A stretch of 64,000 nt of DNA. It comes from a virus. Made by a program: the position numbers and the translations under genes. The stretch spans positions 394,730-458,729 of IMG/VR virus record IMGVR_UViG_3300028920_000022; one strand, written 5' to 3'. Shown here piece after piece: positions 1 to 7,525 of the stretch. Every line of letters begins with the position of its first letter. The stretch's first letter is position 1. The notes beneath the pieces are model-generated. The model had not been told where the DNA came from, did no database searches, and worked only from the letters and a program-made list of their open reading frames with translations.

Positions 1-1
1 A

Positions 2-415
2 ATTTTATATATTTGTTTTATATTGTTTGCGTTATGGACAGATAATGAAAAATTTATATTTGGTACGTTAGTTATTAGTACGATATTAATAATGATAGCG
101 TGGATATTTCACGGGGGTGGCACGGGATATGATAATGTCGCCAGATTGTTAGCGGGAGTAGTGATTTGGGTAACTGGGCTATTGTCAATTCAAAGAAAGC
201 AGGTGGAAAACCGACTAAAGATGTTAAACGAAACATTAGAGCTTAGAGTAATGGCTAGAACCGCGGCATCAGAAGAAAAGTCTCGCCGATTAGAATTGCA
301 GATTAAAGCCCTACAAGGTATTCGACATGCTGGGACAAAGAATTCATTATCTCAATTAGATGAAATTATCCACAATTTGCAGGAAATTAGCAAACTTGAG
401 GCTTTTGATGAGTAA
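2..415 (+). CDS. Membrane protein with C-terminal coiled coil (5' end outside window)
   Basis: The frame is open to the window edge, so the true start probably lies upstream; a TTG at 23 is the only start-like codon near the edge. The product has hydrophobic segments at its start, at about residues 12-30 after the TTG (FGTLVISTILIMIAW) and at about 40-56, followed by a charged helical region rich in Glu, Lys and Leu that should form a coiled coil. It overlaps the next gene by 8 bases. Two or three membrane segments plus a cytoplasmic coiled coil would fit a holin accessory or an anchored scaffold, but no family is recognised. Confidence 0.6.
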   Translation: MLYICFILFALWTDNEKFIFGTLVISTILIMIAWIFHGGGTGYDNVARLLAGVVIWVTGLLSIQRKQVENRLKMLNETLELRVMARTAASEEKSRRLELQIKALQGIRHAGTKNSLSQLDEIIHNLQEISKLEAFDE

Positions 416-815
416 TAGTAGTACACCACCATATAGTAATGGAATTACTTTGAGATTTCTTGCTGATCAATTTGCGCGCGGTTTTCAAGAATTACGTGAT
501 GCTGTAAATAATATACAAACCCAGGTTCAAGCTGGTGCTATAGATATGGCAGGAGTAAAAGCTGAGATATCTAACATGCAAGACAAAGTTGATGAATTAC
601 AGGTTTTAGTGCGTGGTTCTAATGATAGCTCGCTTACTTCAAAACTTCATACAATTGAAAAAGAATTGAAACTTATTAATGAATGGGTAATCAATCAGAA
701 AGCAATAAAATCTGAAAGTAGTAAAAATAAATTAGCTATCAAGGTTGCGGTAATAACTGGTAGTTTTGCTTTGTTGGCACAAATAGTAATGCAAATTATT
801 CATTGGTTTAATTGA
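408..815 (+). CDS. Coiled-coil protein with C-terminal membrane anchor
   Basis: 135 residues. The ATG at 408 lies in the end of the preceding gene (TTGATGAG overlap) and is preferred to an in-frame ATG at 360 deep inside it. A polar N terminus is followed by heptad-like helices (about residues 20-100) and one C-terminal hydrophobic segment (VAVITGSFALLAQIVMQII). This order, coiled coil then tail anchor, resembles small lysis-associated XhlA-type proteins, but the match is only architectural. The upstream neighbour is also a membrane/coiled-coil protein, so the pair may work together at the host membrane. Confidence 0.65.
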   Translation: MSNSSTPPYSNGITLRFLADQFARGFQELRDAVNNIQTQVQAGAIDMAGVKAEISNMQDKVDELQVLVRGSNDSSLTSKLHTIEKELKLINEWVINQKAIKSESSKNKLAIKVAVITGSFALLAQIVMQIIHWFN

Positions 816-910
816 TTGGTGTTGTCGAGTGGCGTAAAAATGATTAACCATTAATAGTGGATGGGCGTTTTTCCTTGACATGGGAGCTTCGTTCGGCTAG
901 CGTAGGTGGT
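816..910. other. Intergenic stretch, nothing recognisable
   Basis: Between the anchored coiled-coil gene and the first structured RNA repeat. It contains the near-palindromic pieces AACCATTAATAGTGGATGG and TAGCGTAGG but no ORF, no T-loop signature and no terminator that I can support. It begins the 816-1739 non-coding cluster, which is described by separate entries. Confidence 0.4.
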
Positions 911-967
911 GTAACGCGAGGTTGATCTTTCATCTGCATTTTGTGGGTCTTCCGATTATTTCGTTAC
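911..967 (+). ncRNA. Structured RNA repeat copy 1 (GATCTTTCATC motif)
   Basis: First of three related 57-64 nt elements in this cluster. The outer stem is GTAACG (911-916) with CGTTAC (962-967), and the conserved core GATCTTTCATC is followed by GGGTCT. The inner helix that is perfect in copies 2 and 3 is weaker here, with two U-U mismatches. No known RNA family is recognised. It is more likely a structured RNA than DNA repeats because stems, not sequences, are preserved. Confidence 0.5.
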
Positions 968-978
968 ATTTTCTTTTT

Positions 979-1053
979 GTGCATGGTGAGACTTGAACTT
1001 ACAAATCCTCGGAAGATAGCGGTTTTTTAGACCGCCGTGTTTTCGCCATGTAC
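979..1053 (-). tRNA. Degenerate class-II (Leu-like) tRNA or tRNA-like element
   Basis: Reading the minus strand, an acceptor helix GTACATG/CATGCAC (one A-C mismatch) encloses a short 11-nt segment instead of a normal D arm, an anticodon arm GCGGT-CTAAAAA-ACCGC, a long variable arm and a T arm GTAAG-TTCAAGT-CTCAC with one mismatch. The loop gives anticodon AAA, odd for any tRNA, while the long variable arm looks Leu/Ser-like. It may be a decayed tRNA or a deliberate tRNA mimic. It lies on the strand opposite the neighbouring genes. Confidence 0.45.
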
Positions 1054-1067
1054 ACATTTCCAAACAC

Positions 1068-1241
1068 ATGATTTCTCAACACATGATTTCTCAACTAAAA
1101 CACTGGGGTTATTTTTCACTAGGAACAACGTTATTTTTGATACCATTTATTTTAATGCTAAGACCACCGTGGTATCTTAATGCGATGATGATGGTTGGTT
1201 TGGTAATGGTAATCCAAAGTACTAAGGTTGGAGAGAAGTAA
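1068..1241 (+). CDS. Two-pass membrane microprotein
   Basis: A 57-residue product (52 if the ATG at 1083 is used) with two hydrophobic segments, around SLGTTLFLIPFILML and AMMMVGLVMVI, linked by a short RPPWYLN turn. The start region contains an exact 15-bp in-frame tandem duplication (ATGATTTCTCAACAC at 1068 and again at 1083), which duplicates the start codon. There is no clear ribosome binding site. It sits alone among RNA genes. Small double-spanning phage proteins are often holins or superinfection-exclusion proteins; nothing in the sequence decides between them. Confidence 0.5.
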   Translation: MISQHMISQLKHWGYFSLGTTLFLIPFILMLRPPWYLNAMMMVGLVMVIQSTKVGEK

Positions 1242-1270
1242 TTTCTACGCATATTTAGGATTCAGATTTG

Positions 1271-1331
1271 GGACGCGAGATTAGATCTTTCATCATTCAT
1301 AGATATTTCGGGTCTAGTCGTTTTTTCGTCC
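1271..1331 (+). ncRNA. Structured RNA repeat copy 2
   Basis: The outer stem is GGACG (1271-1275) with CGTCC (1327-1331), a compensated replacement of the GTAACG/CGTTAC stem of copies 1 and 3. The inner helix GATTAGATC with GGGTCTAGTC gives nine pairs including G-U pairs that only work on the plus-strand transcript. The loop keeps the TTTCATC motif and the 3' side has TTTTTTCG. This is the best single piece of evidence that the repeats are RNAs transcribed rightward. Confidence 0.55.
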
Positions 1332-1336
1332 ATTTT

Positions 1337-1421
1337 GCGTTGTTCGTCTAAGTTAAGACATCCTTGTTAGAGCTTCTAAGCTATTACACAGGAAGATAGA
1401 GTATCGAATCTCTGCGACGCG
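1337..1421 (+). tRNA. Decayed tRNA-like element
   Basis: A possible acceptor helix (GCGTTGT with GCGACGC, two G-U pairs), a D-arm-like hairpin GTC-TAAGTTAA-GAC and a T-loop-like AGAG-TATCGAAT-CTCT can be traced. The expected anticodon arm is replaced by a TTAGA-GCT-TCTAA triloop hairpin, so no functional anticodon can be assigned; CTTCTAA would suggest Arg(UCU). I regard it as a tRNA remnant or tRNA-like RNA between repeat copies 2 and 3. Confidence 0.3.
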
Positions 1422-1425
1422 CTAG

Positions 1426-1489
1426 GTAACGCGAAGTTAGATCTTTCATCATTTTCCAAGGTAAACGGGTCTAACTGTTTTTTCGTTAC
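1426..1489 (+). ncRNA. Structured RNA repeat copy 3
   Basis: The outer stem is GTAACG (1426-1431) with CGTTAC (1484-1489). The inner helix AGTTAGATC with GGGTCTAACT gives nine pairs and differs from copy 2 at paired positions in a compensated way. The TTTCATC loop motif and the TTTTTTCG on the 3' side are kept. It directly follows the decayed tRNA element and precedes the terminator and tRNA-Met. Confidence 0.55.
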
Positions 1490-1562
1490 ACTAATTTGAC
1501 CCCTTTAAGACCATAAAAGGTTTGTTTTCGAAATACATTTAGACACAACATATCTTTTTAAA

Positions 1563-1593
1563 AGGCATGCCCTTTAAGGGTGTGCTTTTTTTG
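1563..1593 (+). terminator. Rho-independent terminator
   Basis: GCATGCCCT pairs with AGGGTGTGC (two G-U pairs) around a TTA loop and is followed by a run of seven T. It would end transcription of the RNA repeat cluster just before tRNA-Met. Confidence 0.6.
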
Positions 1594-1596
1594 TAT

Positions 1597-1679
1597 TGCG
1601 GGAATGTAGCAAAGGCGGCTAGCCAGTCTCATAAGCTGGCGTCCATTGATCGCGAAGGGTTCGATTCCCTCTCCCGCAA
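1597..1679 (+). tRNA. tRNA with CAT anticodon (Met, or Ile2)
   Basis: The acceptor TGCGGGA/TCCCGCA is perfect, the D arm is TAGC-AAAGGCG-GCTA, and the anticodon arm CCAGT-CTCATAA-GCTGG carries CAT at 1630-1632. A 15-nt variable region, unusually long for Met, is followed by a T arm with TTCGATT. Discriminator A is followed by encoded CCA (1680-1682). CAT can be elongator Met, initiator Met or lysidine-modified Ile; the sequence alone does not decide. Confidence 0.85.
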
Positions 1680-1739
1680 CCAGCTTGACATCGGGCATTA
1701 TTTTTAGTATCATGGACCATCTTCTAAGGTGGTTATTTT

Positions 1740-3146
1740 ATGGGAAAATTGAAGGTGTGGAAAGTTGGCGCAGCTGGAGAACCCAGTTTTCCTGCCAATT
1801 TTGAGGTGGCTAAAAAAGCCGTTCTCCAAGTTACAGATATTAAAACAAATCGTAATAAGTATTATGCCATAGAACTACACTCTGCTGGCAATAAATATAG
1901 AGTGTTTACTCATTATGGTCGAACAGATGATCTGGACACGAATCCTAATGCTGGGGTGCGCGAGGTTCGTTACGGCAACTTGTCTGAATGTGAAGCAACC
2001 TATCATCAGATATATAGTCAAAAAACTAGCGCAAGAAAAGGATATAAGGAACTTAGCTTAGCATCTTCGCGTATTGGTTCGTCTCAATCGGTTGGTAAAT
2101 CTAGCGGACATGTTGATGACAAAACGCTTGAAAAACTAAACAACGGTAACAAGAAAGTGATAAAAAACAAAGTTTCTACACTTTCTCCCGTTGTACAAGA
2201 TTTTGTTTCTTATATTTATGCTGAAGCCACTAATGCCCTAACTAGCACAATTAATGCCAGCATTACCGCTAATGGTATCGAAACGCCTCTTGGTGTTTTG
2301 ACACTGGGTCAGATTGATAAGGGGCAAAAGATTTTGGATGAGCTTTATGATTTATTCAATTCAAAAAAGAGCCAATCAATACGTGACCATATGGTAGAAC
2401 TGAGTGGTGAGTTTTATACAGTAATTCCTCACAGAATAGGCAGAACTAGGGCTGCTGTAGAAGCTGCTGTTATTGATAGTTTAGTAGATTTTAATGCTAA
2501 GCAAGACACATTACAACTTATGCGAGACATGTTAAGTGTTTCGGGTAAAGACTCCCAGGTACTTATTAACCCTGAAATTGATAAGAAATATAATGCTTTG
2601 GGTTGCGAAATTAAAACTGTAGATAATAAAAAGTATCAAGAATTGAAGGATTATGTAGAGAAATCACAAATAAAAACCAGAAATATTAAAGTAAAGAATA
2701 TATATTCATTATGCAGACCAGAAGAACAAAAGGTTTTTGCTGATAATATTTCAAATAAACGATTACTTTTTCACGGTTCTAGGGCAAAAAACTGGGTAGG
2801 TATTCTTTCCCGTGGTTTGTTGCTTCCTAAGATTGTGGTTAGCTTGGGTGTAAACCGAACTGACGCAGGTTGGCTTGGAAATGGTATTTATTTCGGAGAT
2901 GCTGTTTGCACTACATTATACTACACGTCTCCTGGAAGGCAGAGAAACACCCGGATGATGGCGATAGCGAATGTAGCATTAGGAAAGATGAAGGATTTTA
3001 ATAGAATTACGTATGGATTAAAAGGACCACCCGCTGGATATCATAGTTGTCATGGTGTACGTGGAACCTCATTTGCAGATGATGAATATGTAATTTATGA
3101 CCAGAAACAGCAGAAACTTGAGTATTTAGTGGAGTATGTGTCATGA
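1740..3146 (+). CDS. WGR-domain poly(ADP-ribose) polymerase-like ADP-ribosyltransferase
   Basis: 468 residues. The N-terminal ~20-105 is a WGR domain (FTHYGRTDD core); a helical PARP regulatory domain follows, then the catalytic ART domain. The H-Y-E triad of true PARPs is visible: His345 in LLFHGSR, Tyr384 in GNGIYFGD, Glu449 in DDEYVIYD, the position equivalent to the polymerase Glu988 of human PARP1. It should transfer ADP-ribose from NAD+, in PARP1-like enzymes after DNA binding. The ATG at 1740 follows AAGGTGG. It heads a plus-strand operon that also encodes nicotinate phosphoribosyltransferase and ADP-ribosylglycohydrolase. No zinc fingers or BRCT domain are present, so it resembles compact bacterial and viral PARPs. 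Confidence 0.9.
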   Translation: MGKLKVWKVGAAGEPSFPANFEVAKKAVLQVTDIKTNRNKYYAIELHSAGNKYRVFTHYGRTDDLDTNPNAGVREVRYGNLSECEATYHQIYSQKTSARKGYKELSLASSRIGSSQSVGKSSGHVDDKTLEKLNNGNKKVIKNKVSTLSPVVQDFVSYIYAEATNALTSTINASITANGIETPLGVLTLGQIDKGQKILDELYDLFNSKKSQSIRDHMVELSGEFYTVIPHRIGRTRAAVEAAVIDSLVDFNAKQDTLQLMRDMLSVSGKDSQVLINPEIDKKYNALGCEIKTVDNKKYQELKDYVEKSQIKTRNIKVKNIYSLCRPEEQKVFADNISNKRLLFHGSRAKNWVGILSRGLLLPKIVVSLGVNRTDAGWLGNGIYFGDAVCTTLYYTSPGRQRNTRMMAIANVALGKMKDFNRITYGLKGPPAGYHSCHGVRGTSFADDEYVIYDQKQQKLEYLVEYVS

Positions 3147-3373
3147 GAACATCAGAACGTTTTAAAAATGCCCTTGTTGATTTTCCGGATATAGACGGTA
3201 TTCCCATCACATTTACACGTGACGAGCTGCGCATAATGCTGATGTTATGCCAGTCTGTAGAACAATTGTGTAACGAGGCGGAATCGTACATAGACATTGG
3301 GTTTGATACGGACAATGAATCGGTTCGTTTACGGGAAGCTGTGCGTATTGTTCGAGAAACATTGTATGAATAA
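3143..3373 (+). CDS. Small helical protein, unknown
   Basis: 76 residues, coupled to the PARP gene by an ATGA overlap. Predicted mostly helical and acidic, with no cysteines arranged as a metal site and no recognised motif. Because translation is coupled to the PARP it could be an accessory or inhibitor, but this is only context. Confidence 0.6.
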   Translation: MRTSERFKNALVDFPDIDGIPITFTRDELRIMLMLCQSVEQLCNEAESYIDIGFDTDNESVRLREAVRIVRETLYE

Positions 3374-3397
3374 TTGATTCAAAGGGGAAGAGCTGCT

Positions 3398-3670
3398 ATG
3401 ATTAAGTTCACACAATATTTGCGACCGAACGGAATTAAACAAGCGGTAGAAATCAAAAGACCCAAAGCTGTTGAAGAAATGGCGGATAAGATTATAGAAG
3501 CCGGAGGAGAGTTTGAGGTAGAGGTTTTAAGCACCGGTACAATTTCGTTGGAGGTGGTGCGGGAAAAAGATGGAGATATGGAAACGTTGTCTGCAGAAAT
3601 TTGTGACAATGGTCCTGCTGTTTTGATTGCCGTAGACAAACTGGTAAAAGCGGCTTTTGATGCTTGTTAA
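3398..3670 (+). CDS. Small alpha/beta protein, unknown
   Basis: 90 residues from the ATG at 3398, chosen because AAAGGGGAAG lies just upstream; an in-frame TTG at 3374 is less likely. The pattern suggests a helix (VEEMADKIIEAGG) flanked by strands (FEVEVLSTGTISLEVV). The C-terminal VKAAFDAC is echoed by a partial copy further downstream near 4307-4331. Function unknown. Confidence 0.6.
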   Translation: MIKFTQYLRPNGIKQAVEIKRPKAVEEMADKIIEAGGEFEVEVLSTGTISLEVVREKDGDMETLSAEICDNGPAVLIAVDKLVKAAFDAC

Positions 3671-3697
3671 GTTAGACGGGTTGTGGAGGAGTACATC

Positions 3698-4309
3698 ATG
3701 AGTGCTGATTTTTCAAAATGCTGGTTCAATACTTGGGAAATAGAAGGATACATTAAATCACGCCCATGGCGTGATTGTTGGGGAAACCACCAACCAAACT
3801 TCAATTGTTTCTTTAGAAATAGTTGTGGCAAATTATTTCCAATGAACGATGCTGTTAAAGATGTCATGTCGTCCCACGCTCGTGAAATATTGAGCAGGCA
3901 TCCACAGGTTCAGTTGTCAGAGTTTTTGGCAAGATTAGAAGATTCAAACAATTACATCTCTTTGCGGGATGGAATACTAGAATGGAAACGTCAATGTTTT
4001 GAGGAATATAAAAAATCTTTGGAACAAGAAGAATGTTACATCAAACATGCCCTGAAATATGGATATGATAAAGTTTTAGAATTGCCCATAGAAGATCAGG
4101 AATCGATAGATTTTACAGAAGGATCTGTGTTGTTGGAAGATGGCAAATTCTCTACCACCTTTCGCGATCATAATGGTGATATTTTTATCATAAGTGGCGA
4201 CACTGAGTTACCTCTTTCGATTAAAGAAGAATTTTTGAGCACCTATAATGGGCTAGGATCTGCCCAATATTCAGAAAACAGCGAGAAGCCCGAAGATGAT
4301 CAAAGATGA
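3698..4309 (+). CDS. Hypothetical protein, 203 residues
   Basis: The ATG at 3698 is preceded by GTGGAGGAG, a strong ribosome binding site, so the GTG at 3683 is rejected. The product is soluble, Trp/Phe-rich at the N terminus (WFNTWEIEGYIKSRPWRDCW) and acidic toward the C terminus, with no recognised domain. It lies between two small genes and upstream of two paralogous zinc-ribbon genes. The 3' end runs into a short duplicated stretch (GATGATCAAA twice). Confidence 0.6.
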   Translation: MSADFSKCWFNTWEIEGYIKSRPWRDCWGNHQPNFNCFFRNSCGKLFPMNDAVKDVMSSHAREILSRHPQVQLSEFLARLEDSNNYISLRDGILEWKRQCFEEYKKSLEQEECYIKHALKYGYDKVLELPIEDQESIDFTEGSVLLEDGKFSTTFRDHNGDIFIISGDTELPLSIKEEFLSTYNGLGSAQYSENSEKPEDDQR

Positions 4310-4331
4310 TCAAAGCAGCTTTTGATGCGAT

Positions 4332-4574
4332 ATGAGAAATCACAGTTTCATTCGGGTGGAAACACCACAAAGTTACTCCGCTCACAAAACAGCACAGTAT
4401 TATAGATGTCAAAGATGTAATTTATTAATGTATGACACTGGCATTTCTCGTTACGTTTCTTGTCTGCATGATACTGGCATTATGCCAACGCCGCTTATGT
4501 CGCCAGACACAATAGACTGTGAAATGCAAGAAATAATATGGAAAGAAGAAATTATTAAGGACATAATAGAATGA
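4332..4574 (+). CDS. Zinc-ribbon-like protein with IKDIIE tail (copy A)
   Basis: 80 residues. An N-terminal HSF segment is followed by YYRCQRCNLLMY (a CxxC knuckle), a second cysteine pair region and SPDTIDC, ending with EEIIKDIIE. The next gene encodes a clear paralogue with the same order of motifs. The last codons ATT-AAG-GAC-ATA-ATA-GAA-TGA contain AAGGA, which is correctly placed to be the ribosome binding site of the following ATGA-overlapped gene. The role is unknown; a small metal-binding regulatory protein is likely. Confidence 0.65.
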   Translation: MRNHSFIRVETPQSYSAHKTAQYYRCQRCNLLMYDTGISRYVSCLHDTGIMPTPLMSPDTIDCEMQEIIWKEEIIKDIIE

Positions 4575-4819
4575 AACTTGGCACCCACGATTTTGTTGAA
4601 ATATGCGAACCTATAAATAGTCCAATTTTTAACGCAGAATGTCAATATTATCGATGTATACGATGTAATCTTTTGATTTATAAAAGTAAGCTTTATCATC
4701 CGGGAGAGTGTGTTACATCATTGGTAGAGAGTAGTAGAACAGTCTCACCAGATAGTATCAACTGTGCCGAACAAGAGAAAAAGTTTCGGTTACAATCGAT
4801 TAAGGACATAATAGAATGA
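4571..4819 (+). CDS. Zinc-ribbon-like protein with IKDIIE tail (copy B)
   Basis: 82 residues, paralogous to the preceding gene: THDFVEI, YYRCIRCNLLIY, SPDSINC and a terminal LQSIKDIIE. Start and stop both overlap neighbours through ATGA. Again the tail codons contain AAGGA upstream of the next start. Four other proteins in the window (near 19.7, 20.8, 27.3 and 58.7 kb) share the H-F, CxxC and tail layout, so this is an expanded family of unknown function. Confidence 0.65.
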   Translation: MKLGTHDFVEICEPINSPIFNAECQYYRCIRCNLLIYKSKLYHPGECVTSLVESSRTVSPDSINCAEQEKKFRLQSIKDIIE

Positions 4820-5013
4820 ATCGAATGCACACCTGTGCTGAATGTGGAAATCTGTTATTAATTAGCAAAGGCCCAGACAGAACAAGAACAAACCGAGGAA
4901 AAACCATAATTTTACCTAACGATTTTGAATACGAATATTGCCCCAACTGCAAGGCTGAATGGATGACAGCAACACAAATTAACGATCTAAGCGATTTGTT
5001 TGATGGTAAATAA
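4816..5013 (+). CDS. YgiT-type zinc-finger protein
   Basis: 65 residues with two CxxC knuckles, CAECG near the N terminus and CPNC in YEYCPNCKAEWMT, followed by a short helix. This matches the YgiT/MqsA-type zinc-binding module that in cellular genomes is usually the N-terminal half of an antitoxin or a stand-alone regulator. No toxin partner or DNA-binding HTH is seen here. Coupled by ATGA to the upstream zinc-ribbon gene. Confidence 0.65.
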   Translation: MNRMHTCAECGNLLLISKGPDRTRTNRGKTIILPNDFEYEYCPNCKAEWMTATQINDLSDLFDGK

Positions 5014-5470
5014 TAATACAACCCGCGAGTTCGGAACCATTGTTGGGACTTTGTTTGGTAAGGAACCAGAACGTGGGTTTCTGGTGTGTTCAATAGATAT
5101 TGAATTCGACAGCGGAGGAAGACAAACATTTTGTTTTGGCGTGCCAGATCTGAAATTTATTCCTATTCTGCGTAGAGAAATATGTGGTATGTTTGGGGTT
5201 ACGAAAGAGAAAGCGCTGCTAAATCAAAAATGTTATGCTTTGAGATGTTTCCCTGGTAGAACTGAAATAATAGAAGGTATCGCCACAGAATCTGGCGCAA
5301 AGTTTACACGTGTAGGTTGGGCTAAGAGAATGGGGCTGGAACAGGAAACAGTAATACAAGAAAAGTATACTGAGTACCAAAAATTAAAACAGTACCATCG
5401 TAAATGCCTAGATGAAATTGAAGACAAGATGACCAAAATAATGTTTGAATACGTAGATTGGGAAAAATAA
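5003..5470 (+). CDS. Hypothetical protein, 155 residues
   Basis: Start ATG at 5003, overlapping the end of the previous gene. The N-terminal half is beta-rich (FGTIVGTLFGKEP, QTFCFGVPDLKFI), and the C-terminal 50 residues are a charged helix ending FEYVDWEK. No known domain. The stop overlaps the next start (TAATG). Confidence 0.55.
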   Translation: MVNNNTTREFGTIVGTLFGKEPERGFLVCSIDIEFDSGGRQTFCFGVPDLKFIPILRREICGMFGVTKEKALLNQKCYALRCFPGRTEIIEGIATESGAKFTRVGWAKRMGLEQETVIQEKYTEYQKLKQYHRKCLDEIEDKMTKIMFEYVDWEK

Positions 5471-6132
5471 TGGGCGGAGAACTGTTTTTAGGAATCAAAC
5501 GCGCAGACGGCAGAGAACAATGTTCTTTGCGTTGGACGAATATTATTCCTTATTTTTTTGCACATCCCGAAATGTATGAGGAAGGAGCTATGTTTGAGGA
5601 GTTGTGGGATAGACCTAGCCCCAATAATAGTTGGCCACAATCTGTTTTAGTTACAAAAATAGTGCCGTCTGAATATGGTGCAATTTTCTATGATGGTGTC
5701 AACAAAAAGATTTTATCACTACAAGATTATTGCTCGATTGGATTATATTCGGTATCATTGCTGACGGAAGATAGTTACGATTTGTTTGGTGTTCTACTAA
5801 AAGAAGGTAGAATTAATGGCTCAAAAGTTTTGGGAAACCATAGTTTCGAAGATGTTGACAAGAATACCACCATTTCTGAGGTTCAACGGTGGATTAAGGA
5901 ACGTCTTGATTATCCTGTTCAGTATTGCCAATTGGAAATTGACACCAGACCGTTTGATGTGGTACATAGGGGAGTATCTGCAGCACACAAATGGGGATAT
6001 GTTCTAAACTGGCTGAAAGAAAATAATTGGAAAAGTTCGGCTTTGTCTCTAGACGAAGTGTGGGATCAGAAAGATATGCTTGAACATTATGACGACAAAC
6101 AGTCATATACAAAACAATCTATGGAGTTGTAA
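5470..6132 (+). CDS. Hypothetical protein, 220 residues
   Basis: Begins at the ATG formed by TAATG at the end of the preceding gene. Soluble and mixed alpha/beta, with no motif I can assign. It directly precedes the nicotinate phosphoribosyltransferase gene with a two-base gap, so it is probably co-translated with NAD metabolism genes. Confidence 0.55.
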   Translation: MGGELFLGIKRADGREQCSLRWTNIIPYFFAHPEMYEEGAMFEELWDRPSPNNSWPQSVLVTKIVPSEYGAIFYDGVNKKILSLQDYCSIGLYSVSLLTEDSYDLFGVLLKEGRINGSKVLGNHSFEDVDKNTTISEVQRWIKERLDYPVQYCQLEIDTRPFDVVHRGVSAAHKWGYVLNWLKENNWKSSALSLDEVWDQKDMLEHYDDKQSYTKQSMEL

Positions 6133-6134
6133 AA

Positions 6135-7277
6135 ATGATTAAATCTATGTTTGATGATGATCTTTACAAGTTCACAATGCAACAGATTATTTTGCATTTC
6201 TATGGAGACAAGAAAGCCGAATATAGATTTAAAAATCGTGGGAACACCAAGTTTAATGACAAGTTTGCTGATAGACTTCAGGATGAGATAGAGAACCTTT
6301 CTCTGTTGGTTCCCGACAAATATGAACTAGAAGAGTTTGCGAAGATTCCGTTTATTAGAGGAGATTATGTAGAGTACTTATCAAGGTATCGTTATGATCC
6401 ACGGCAGGTACAGTTTTCTTTGCGAGATGGAGATTTAGATCTTCGTATAAAGGGTCCATGGCATTCCGCTATATTGTGGGAAGTCAAACTGATGGCGCTA
6501 ATTAGTGAGATTTATTTTGCCCAACATAAAGCTACCTGGACAATGGATGGTCAAAAAGAAAAGCTTGATCGAAAAGCTCTTCTTTTAGAGGCGGTAGATG
6601 CTAAGTATGCCGATTTTGGTACTCGTCGCAGGCGTAGTTTTGAGGTTCAAGATTTGGTGGTAAGAAACCTTGTCAACAAACATGGGTTCCTGGGTACATC
6701 AAATGTACATTTAGCCATTAAACATGGTGTTTCCGCCGTGGGCACTATGGCTCACGAATGGGTTCAGGGTGTATCGGTAGCTGAGGATTTATTGCATGCT
6801 AATGGTATTATGATGGACAGATGGAATTCTTTTTATCAGGGACAGTTGGGTGTTGCTTTAACTGATACATTTACCACTCCGCACTTTTTATACAACAGTT
6901 TTGATGCCAAGCGCGCTGCTGCATTTTCTGGAGTTAGACAAGATTCGGGCGATCCGTTTTGGTTTGCGAATCAGGTGATAAATCGATACCTACAACTAGG
7001 AATTAACCCCAAAACCAAAACCATTATTTTTAGCGATAGTTTAGATGCCAAAACTGCCGCCAAACTACAGATCCATTGTGATGGAAAGATTAACTGTGCT
7101 TTTGGCATTGGCACCAATCTAACTAATGATTTTGACAATTTGAAACCAATTAATATGGTGATCAAGTTGTGGTCAATTGACGGAATTCCGGTAGTAAAGT
7201 TGTCAGATAATGCTGGCAAAAACAATGGCGATCTATGGATGCTTGGGGTTGCGAAGAGGGTGTTTGGGGTATCATGA
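6135..7277 (+). CDS. pncB: Nicotinate phosphoribosyltransferase
   Basis: 380 residues, close to the usual ~400. It converts nicotinate plus PRPP to nicotinate mononucleotide, the committed step of the Preiss-Handler NAD+ salvage route. Family signatures are present along the length: ADFGTRRRRSFEVQ, GFLGTSNVHLA, VGTMAHEW (with the His that is phosphorylated in PncB enzymes), LTDTFTT, RQDSGDP, FGIGTNLTND and VKLSDNAGKN. Upstream GGAG provides a ribosome site. It shares an operon with PARP and ADP-ribosylglycohydrolase, suggesting phage control of host NAD+. No nicotinamidase or NAD synthetase is seen in the window. Confidence 0.93.
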   Translation: MIKSMFDDDLYKFTMQQIILHFYGDKKAEYRFKNRGNTKFNDKFADRLQDEIENLSLLVPDKYELEEFAKIPFIRGDYVEYLSRYRYDPRQVQFSLRDGDLDLRIKGPWHSAILWEVKLMALISEIYFAQHKATWTMDGQKEKLDRKALLLEAVDAKYADFGTRRRRSFEVQDLVVRNLVNKHGFLGTSNVHLAIKHGVSAVGTMAHEWVQGVSVAEDLLHANGIMMDRWNSFYQGQLGVALTDTFTTPHFLYNSFDAKRAAAFSGVRQDSGDPFWFANQVINRYLQLGINPKTKTIIFSDSLDAKTAAKLQIHCDGKINCAFGIGTNLTNDFDNLKPINMVIKLWSIDGIPVVKLSDNAGKNNGDLWMLGVAKRVFGVS

Positions 7278-7525
7278 GTACAGAAAAAAAGATACGTAAG
7301 GTGCTCCGAAAAATCAAAACTGCTGATAATGTTTTGCAATCTGAAACCGATTGGGAGTTCAAATATAACATAATTTTTGGAATGGGCATCGTTGATGATT
7401 TGAACAATATAGGAATTCAACTTAATTATTACGATCCTGACACAACCTACGAGGAAGATGTGAGAGCATTTGTAGAAGCGTTGAATTGCATTAGTGGCGA
7501 TCTTGAAAAAGCGTTAATGTTATGA
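7274..7525 (+). CDS. Small acidic protein, unknown
   Basis: 83 residues starting MSTEKKIRKVL at the ATGA overlap with pncB. Helical and acidic, with YYDPDTTYEEDVRAF resembling a loop-helix. No recognised family. Translationally coupled to pncB and to the downstream membrane protein. Confidence 0.6.
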   Translation: MSTEKKIRKVLRKIKTADNVLQSETDWEFKYNIIFGMGIVDDLNNIGIQLNYYDPDTTYEEDVRAFVEALNCISGDLEKALML

